Assembly: GCA_029168955.1 (NCBI GenBank)
Contig: JAPDOI010000020.1
Location: 2,224,001 to 2,288,000, forward strand
Direction of reading: 5' to 3'
DNA: 64,000 nucleotides
Source of the DNA: Aplectana chamaeleonis
Lineage: Eukaryota > Nematoda > Chromadorea > Rhabditida > Cosmocercidae
The notes beneath the pieces are model-generated. The model had not been told where the DNA came from and did not search any database. It worked only from the letters and a program-made list of their open reading frames with translations. Position numbers and translations under genes: made by a program. Positions 57,961-64,000 of the stretch are shown here, piece after piece (the first letter of the stretch is position 1; every line of letters starts with the position of its first letter).

Positions 57961-59989
57961 CAGACTTGGTTGTGAGTGCGCCGGTTACACTTCAGGAGAC
58001 CCTCACGAGCGCTCTGTGGTGATCAGCAAAGATCGTAACGTGAACGCTGCGTCTGCCAACATTTCTGCTCAACAGTTCTCCCTGCGCTCTGCTACTACTG
58101 GTTTTTTCAGCATTCATAATGACGTGCAGCTGAATTGGAATGACTTGTATGGGTGTTTTGTACTGCATCGACGATAAATCAGTAAGACGACAGCTCACGG
58201 TATCTATATTATTCTCTCGAAGGTCGGGACCGTCCCAGAGCTTTCACAAAAAATCTGGTACCACTCTCCTTTTTTCAGACGTGGCCAGTATCAGTAGGAA
58301 ATCTCAGTACTCGATTATTTCATTCATATTTTCATATGCACTTTCGTGCTTTATCCCTTTCTATGAAGACTTCAGTGATGGCAGTTATACTACATATTAA
58401 CCTCAATGATACCTTCTGCTCCCACCCTAGTTTCAATTAAAGCCCTCTCATTCGTACATTAGAGGTGGATTTCTTCAAGCTGGAAGTGGTAGCGGTGATA
58501 GCTCAAAGGTGACACACGCAACAGTTTGTTCACTAGCTTCTGGCTGAAGAAAGAGAAACACCAGTACTCAGCCCAGGTCCCTCTTGATGAGTTGGGACGA
58601 TGAAGTATCCCCCAGGAACACATGTGGGTAGGCCACCATGTCTAACAGCAATGGTATAGCGCCACAATATTTTTTTTTATCTTAATACCGTATAAACTAT
58701 CAAGCCACTGTTGTGATATCATTTCCAGAGCGATTATGTATACCTGTCTTCGCCTTCTGTCTCCACAGTTAGAACAAACCGACAATTTCTCTTATTTCCC
58801 TCACTTGTGCAAAGCTAAGGCATTCTCTGTGATATCTGATATTTTGTCCTTATATCGTGTTGCCCCTTGCACCACATATCTGCGAATCAGACGATTTGAG
58901 CGCGTCGTTCACCGCGTTTTCATGGATAAATATATGAATAAATAAATATATTTATACCCGCATTGTTCTAAGGATCATACATATTTAATTGTTCTAGGCG
59001 AAGTATCGATGGTGATCTGATGTCGACGTGCAACACCTACCAATACGCGGCCGATTGGTGCTATTCAAACGAGGTCAGATTCTGAGTTTGATCATTTCTT
59101 TTCCTAGTAATATATTGAGCCTCTCTATCTTCTATCGTACTTCATTGTTCTATGACTTTCGCGTAATTCCTCAGGCATCTCCCACTGGGGTGCCTTGTTA
59201 ACTCAATTGATTTCAGGCGATACTCAGCTAAATCTGATAAGTAATGGTATAGGCCGGCTATCGTAGTGAACATTGGAAGCCGTAGATTCGTACTATTACT
59301 GACATTACGCACTCGAACTCCTGTGCCATATTTGTGGATCGAGAATTTCCGTCTTCCTCTGTTTCGACTGCTAACCAACCCTGGAAGAGGTTAGCCATGG
59401 GCTCACTGTCCACATAAGGACTGTGCCATTCCTCCTCAGATTTGTTTGAGTATCGCCTTCGGAACTGTGGTTTGTTCTTGTACAAAGAAAGTTCCTTGCA
59501 GGTTTCTCTCACATTGGAAGGCACAGTACTTGTAGCCTTACAAGTATAACTCTCGGCACGATTTTGAAGAACGTAACGTGCGCGAAACTTCCTGCAACGT
59601 TGTAGCATAGCCTTCGAGCTACTATTAACTAGAGTTCTACAGATCTCAGGTCAAAGCATTATTATATTTCGTTTGCGCTCAGCAGTTCTCGCCTATAAAC
59701 CAGGGTCAGCACATATATGCTGATTGGTCCCAGCTATGGTTTCTGAAAACCAGCGCGAGCACCTTGGCCGCTACGCGGCGTACTTATGGGTGTGCATTAT
59801 AGTACATAGGTTTTCTCGATTTATGAATAGATAGGCATTTCAATCAATGCGTAGTTCTGTACGGACTAACCCCCCTACCCACTTCCCACCCTCAGTTCTT
59901 GTCATCCGTAATGCTACGACAAAAAAATTTACAACAATTTAGATTTTTCCCGCCAGACCATCATCCTACTGCCGTTTTGAAAATTTTCA
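57961..59989. other. No gene recognised
   Basis: Open frames at 58,140-58,400, 58,736-58,945 and 59,258-59,608 lack motifs. The second ends in an AT-rich ataaatatatgaataaataaa tract (58,920-58,955) that could be a LINE 3' tail, but no LINE motif precedes it. Confidence 0.35.
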
Positions 59990-60840
59990 ATTAAAAGGCA
60001 TGCATTCAAACTGTTTTATAAAGTCAGCAACAATCCGTTATTTTCAGCAACCCTCTCACAATCTTTTACTTTCTGTCTCCACCCCCCTCCCCGATTTCAC
60101 TTTTTCCCAAAAAAAAAATTCGAAAGAAACCATTGTTAAGAGCTGTTTCATGAGGTTCCACTCAGGCGTTCACGGCAGCTTATTCTCAGAAAACGACCCC
60201 TTAACAACTTCCTTACTCTGTCAATATGCGATCCATAATCCACATTACCAATAACTACTTACTCAAAATATTCAAATGTATCGCATGCTTTAAAGCTGCT
60301 CAATGGAAATACTAAGCACGTGACCCTCCCCACAAACCCTTACCTCCATCTTTGCCTCCCCAAACTGTGCGCCTATTCGACTTTAGGCGACTGCTTCTAA
60401 GACGCCTTATGAGCTTCCGATCAAGCGTTCACAGCAATGCCTTTCTGAAATGTGGTCCCTCAACCAACCTCCTCCCATTCAAACTTTGAGACAACTTTGA
60501 AACTGCTTACCCATAGAACACTCGCACGAAAAAAATTTCTAGAATAGCGCACGCATTTGAGCTGTTCTGTGCGAATTATAACCACACTACCCTCTCTACG
60601 ACCCACTCACCTTCCTTCTGCCCTAACCCGCGTATCCATTCTGCTTATACCCGAAATTTTTCAAATATGCATGTATTTAATCTGTTTCATGAAAATCTTG
60701 AAAACTACCCTCCCAGCGATACCTTCTTCTTCTAACTCTGTCCTAACCCAACCGACTTTCCTACGCTAAAACAAAAAAGGGATGAAAAGAATGCGTTTGA
60801 GCTGTTCTAGCAGTTTCCGATTCAGCGTTGCAACGCCCAA
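59990..60840. repeat. Degenerate tandem repeat, ~115-150 bp period
   Basis: Variants of tgcatttgagctgttctatga followed by ttccgattcagcgttc recur at about 59,998, 60,139, 60,288, 60,405, 60,553, 60,668 and 60,788. Between them lie pyrimidine-rich stretches (ccctccccac, cctccatc). Units differ a lot in length and sequence, so this is an old array. Confidence 0.55.
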
Positions 60841-60894
60841 ACAAGATATATACAGTAGGATATTTCTCGATTATCTTTTGTTTAAGGCATCTTT

Positions 60895-61309
60895 CATAGT
60901 CCTCACCGCAAGCGCGGCACGCGCGGAAGGGGCGGTGGACTATAAAAGTTCTTACCGCGCGACACGCGCGGGACGCTCGGTAAGAACTTTCATAGTCCAT
61001 CAGCACCGCCATAGCGGCGCCGCCCAAACCGCCGTGGCGGTTTTACCGTTTCGCTTCTCGATTTGAGTCCACTCCAACATAAATAATTCTGGGACTATTC
61101 TGCGCCACCGCATACGCAAATGCAAGCCAAGAATTTCTGTACAAGTCCCAGTTGAGGCCCGACTTTTACTCGCACCGCCATGGCGGTGCAGCTAGAGATT
61201 TCATAGTGGCTTTCCGCTCCTCCCGCTCGTGCCGCGCGGTGAAAAGTTTCATAGTCCACCGCCCCTCCCGCGCGTGCCGTGCTTGCGTTGAGGACTATGA
61301 AAGATGCCT
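60895..61309. mobile_element. GC-rich foldback with nested palindromes
   Basis: The left arm aggcatctttcatagtcctc and right arm gaggactatgaaagatgcct are inverted, with gcgcggcacgcgcgg-type sequence further in. A second palindrome (agttcttaccg ... cggtaagaact) lies at about 60,945-60,985 with gtggactat and atagtccat on its sides. 415 bp, no coding frame of note. Confidence 0.85.
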
Positions 61310-61570
61310 AAATCAACATCATGCTTCAACTAAATGCTGTTAACGATTTCAGTCTTTCACAGGTCGTTCGTAAGCTCTCTTGATCTCATCACTAGGCTTC
61401 AAACATGCAGAGTTCGCATGTAAAGTATAAAATCATTACGACGGCCTTGGGAACACGGCGGGAAAACTGTTCTGAAGGAAAAGCTACAGTGTTGTGCCTT
61501 AGTGTTACTACGCAGTTACCTAGACCGTACACAGTTTCCCAGAGCTAGTGTCTCAATATGGCCATATGTA

Positions 61571-62051
61571 CAATACCGCTCATAGGATTTGGTCAGAAAT
61601 CGAGCGAGGTCGGGTTTTCGCGTCTTTTTCGTCTTTTTTGTATAACTCGCTTCAAAGTCAAATTTGAGCGAAAATAGGGAGATATTCATAATCCAGGCGT
61701 GGGGGGCTATCCAGTGGTGTAGCTATTGTAAGGATTTCGTTGAGAACCATGGAAATTTCGCAATCAACCAGCTCTCTATATACGGTAGACACAGGGAAAC
61801 GCAGGCGGAGACGGGGGCGCACCATCCATCACGGTACCGTAATCACAAACCTGGGTGATTACGAAACTTCTGTAGTTCTCAACGTAATCGCCACAAAGGG
61901 TAAACCATTGTGTAGCCCTCAACGCGAGGATCATATATATCTCCCTAGTTTCGCTCAAAGTTGACTTTGAAGCGAGTTATACAAAAAAGACGAAAAAGAC
62001 GCGAAAACCCGACCTCGCTCGATTTCTGATCAAATCCTATGAGCGGTATTG
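61571..62051. mobile_element. TA-flanked element with ~95-bp TIRs
   Basis: The left end caataccgctcataggattt and right end aaatcctatgagcggtattg are inverted and the match continues inward through atcgagcgaggtcgggtttt, cgcgtctttttcg and ataactcgcttcaaagtcaa. TA flanks both sides (61,569-61,570; 62,052-62,053). The 290-bp interior has further partial symmetry (gttgagaacc / agttctcaac) and no transposase. Confidence 0.9.
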
Positions 62052-62390
62052 TAGTGTGTCCATGGGTCCATTAACTGGAGAAAGGTCTGGGCTAAAAAAA
62101 CAAAAATAATTTTCCGTCGAATGTCGACTAAAACCTATGGTCGAGCCATGTACGTGCAGGGGTTTTTGGGAGGAAATTCGATTCCAAACCTGAGAATGCA
62201 CTTAAAGGGAAGTTCCAGAGACTCTGGGCTTTATTTTCTGCTTTGTGTCTCATTTGAAAAAAATTATAGTTGTCTTGAGTCATCGAATTATATCTCCTGA
62301 CCTTTACTACTTTACTATTGGCATGCCATGTAGCGTTTCATGCAAATTCAGACAACTTTGCTTATCCGACCAAACATCTCTTGCACCCTC

Positions 62391-62747
62391 TCAGATCTCC
62401 CGGAATTCCTGCCCTTCGTCACTATCCGGGATGATCAGAAGCCTAGACCCGAACCAACGCAGTTCTATCGTGCAGCACTCCACCCCTCCTCTTTCATATT
62501 CAACAGTCCAACAGATTAGCCTTTGTTTTGCATTCATTTTGTAATCATTTTCAACTGCTGGATCTGCTGTTATGTAATAAGTAGTTAGGCTGTGGCCAAA
62601 AGTACCGAATATCGAGTATATATCCAAACAGGATTCTACTGAATATTTTTGGACCGGGTGTCGCGAATCCGTGGTTATTTCCCCGGGGTGTGACACCAGT
62701 CCCGATTGAAATGTCAGTCCGAAAGGGTCAAACCGTCGGACTCCCAA
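62391..62747 (-). CDS. Unassigned 118-codon open frame
   Basis: One of the longer uninterrupted frames outside known repeats. The product contains no transmembrane segment, signal peptide or family motif I recognise. Its central part, DPAVENDYKMNAKQRL and FGTFGHSLTTYYI, is of ordinary composition. There is no splice, promoter or homology support, and it may be chance. A protein search or RNA-seq would decide. Confidence 0.2.
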   Translation of the reverse strand: MGVRRFDPFGLTFQSGLVSHPGEITTDSRHPVQKYSVESCLDIYSIFGTFGHSLTTYYITADPAVENDYKMNAKQRLICWTVEYERGGVECCTIELRWFGSRLLIIPDSDEGQEFREI

Positions 62748-62872
62748 CAGATGAAATAGCCGAATGTACTAATTACCCCTGTTTATTGTAATGAAATATA
62801 ATGACGATAATATCACGTAGCTAGCATTGAAATCATGGTATTATCAACTTAGGCTTCAAAGAATTAATCAAT

Positions 62873-63252
62873 GCGCATCCCGACTGTAACATAGGTATTG
62901 CGAAATATATGAGAACCTCTTTCCCATACGACAGAACACGAGCCATCATGACTATTCCACATTACAACTCTATGGAAAGAGCTCGGAGAAAAAGAAGAAC
63001 CAACATGGTTCAAATACTACAAAGTAGGAAGCACCACTAAAATGAATATCATGGTCAATAACCCGAGTGATGGTCATTGACCTGTTCATTGAAGATGCTT
63101 TTCGCGAGTCAACTGTAATACTGATTAGGAAGTAATGTTCTGAAGGCCAGAGGCCCCGAAACGAAACACTGCACTTCGAGAGGAAAAGAAGTGGTACGGA
63201 GCACGGAACAAAAGGATGGACGACCACGCACTGTCGCGGCAGGGGCGAAGAC
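62873..63252. repeat. Diverged dispersed repeat, copy 2
   Basis: Collinear with 15,470-15,825: tattgcgaaa...agaacctctttc, gacagaacacgagcc, taatgttctgaaggccagaggcc, and cgcggcaggggcgaagactg near the right end. Borders unclear. Confidence 0.5.
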
Positions 63253-63861
63253 TGCTCAGAAGATTTTCGTTTACATGATTTCGACTTTGAGAACAACTTT
63301 CTGCTTGTCGCCGTAACGAACCACGGTATAGTTGTTCTTACGTGGATAACAACTTGAGATTCACCAACTTGTCACCAACAATTGATCTTACTGTAAGAAC
63401 AACTTTATAACAAGTTATCAGCCTTATGTTGTTATCTAGTTGTTGATACCGTACAGCAGAATGTAGCTGACTTGTCAACAACACTTTCCGATCCACCCAC
63501 GGAACACTACTCCATCGCTGCATTGATTCGTAGCTGTGAGAACTGCTAGGAATCAATATAGAGATTAGGAGTATTTCCTAGATCCTCAAACCTCATCCCA
63601 TATTTCGAACACTGAGATACGGTTCTATGAACTCTTAAAAAACTCCGTTCTGTTGGTACAGTGTTTCTAAGAAGGCCTCACCGTAAAGAATTATTCTTAG
63701 AAAATGCAAAATATGTTTATCCCTACAACTCATGCAGGGCAGCTACATATAAATCTAGAGAGGATCATGTGAATGAATAGTGCTTAACCTAAAAGAGCAT
63801 CATTCAAGGATAGCGAAAAAACACAAAAATTAATACGAAATCGGAGAACATGGTAACAGAG
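63253..63861. other. No gene; short local repeats
   Basis: Several variants of gttgttatctagttgttgat and acaacttgag recur between 63,320 and 63,480. No coding support. Confidence 0.35.
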
Positions 63862-64000
63862 CAGGGATGAGCGCAATTTGGCATTCCGCGTTCCGGCATT
63901 CCGAAAACCGCAGAAAACGCCGCGGAATGCGAAAATATCGGGTCATCTGAGACGTAAGAAAACACTAGATGATCTCTGAATTTTTCCGCGTTTCGCGTTC
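63862..64000. mobile_element. hAT-type element, cut by window end
   Basis: Begins cagggatgagcgcaattt followed by attccgcgttccggcattcc, the same start as the 118-bp MITE at 40,575. No right end appears before the window stops, so its length is unknown. Confidence 0.65.

Noticed and set aside
58736..58955. Possible LINE end (open frame followed by an AT-rich ataaata tract)
   Set aside because: No RT or C-terminal LINE motif is present upstream.

Overview
This window looks like intergenic or intronic DNA from a parasitic nematode, most likely a hookworm-type strongylid (Ancylostoma or Necator-like). That placement is an inference. It rests on RTE-type LINE proteins resembling those abundant in hookworm genomes, mariner and Tc1/Tc3-like relics, very dense MITEs and foldback elements, and the absence of any bacterial-style gene packing. 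I found no intact, confidently recognisable host protein gene and no functional RNA gene. Almost every recognisable coding stretch is a decayed transposon or retrotransposon fragment with frameshifts and stops.

Layout. 0.9-2.1 kb: a complete but dead mariner with terminal inverted repeats (TIRs) and TA target duplication. 3.45-6.7 kb: a nearly full-length dead RTE-type LINE on the minus strand (endonuclease, linker, reverse transcriptase, C-terminal region). 7.3-8.5 kb: two MITEs. 10.2-11 kb: an RTE C-terminal fragment. 11.6 and 20.6 kb: two copies of a ~307-bp MITE. 13.1 kb: a near-perfect 137-bp palindrome. 16.3-17.3 kb: a Tc1/Tc3-like transposase relic with a 57-bp in-frame intron-like insert. 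19-21.5 kb: MITEs and a degenerate minisatellite. 22.7-27.8 kb: a repeated promoter-like segment, small foldbacks, a tRNA-like sequence inside a hairpin, and a composite palindromic MITE. 31.0-33.5 kb: a TA-flanked MITE with 53-bp perfect TIRs, then a 1.37-kb foldback full of ttacatgtaa/ttacttgtaa words. 34.9-36 kb: a 5'-truncated CR1/Jockey-type LINE. 36.4-41 kb: a four-level nest of DNA transposons whose order can be read from target duplications. 42.4-48.2 kb: GC-rich MITEs, a repeat with a shared reading frame, and a TIR element with a 44-bp tandem array. 50.4-51.3 kb: a second composite palindromic MITE. 53.1-54.9 kb: another RTE fragment, invaded by a hairpin repeat and abutted by a 450-bp palindrome. 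57.5-58 kb: a further RTE tail. 60-62 kb: a degenerate tandem repeat and two foldbacks. 63.86 kb to the end: a hAT-type element cut by the window edge.

How the parts work together. There is no pathway here. The organising theme is successive transposition: autonomous relics (mariner, Tc3-like, hAT, RTE, CR1) lie among many short non-autonomous TIR and foldback elements, several inserted into one another. Target duplications of TA (Tc1/mariner-like) and 8 bp (hAT-like) support these assignments directly. Clade names and all percent-similarity impressions come from reading by eye, not from searches.
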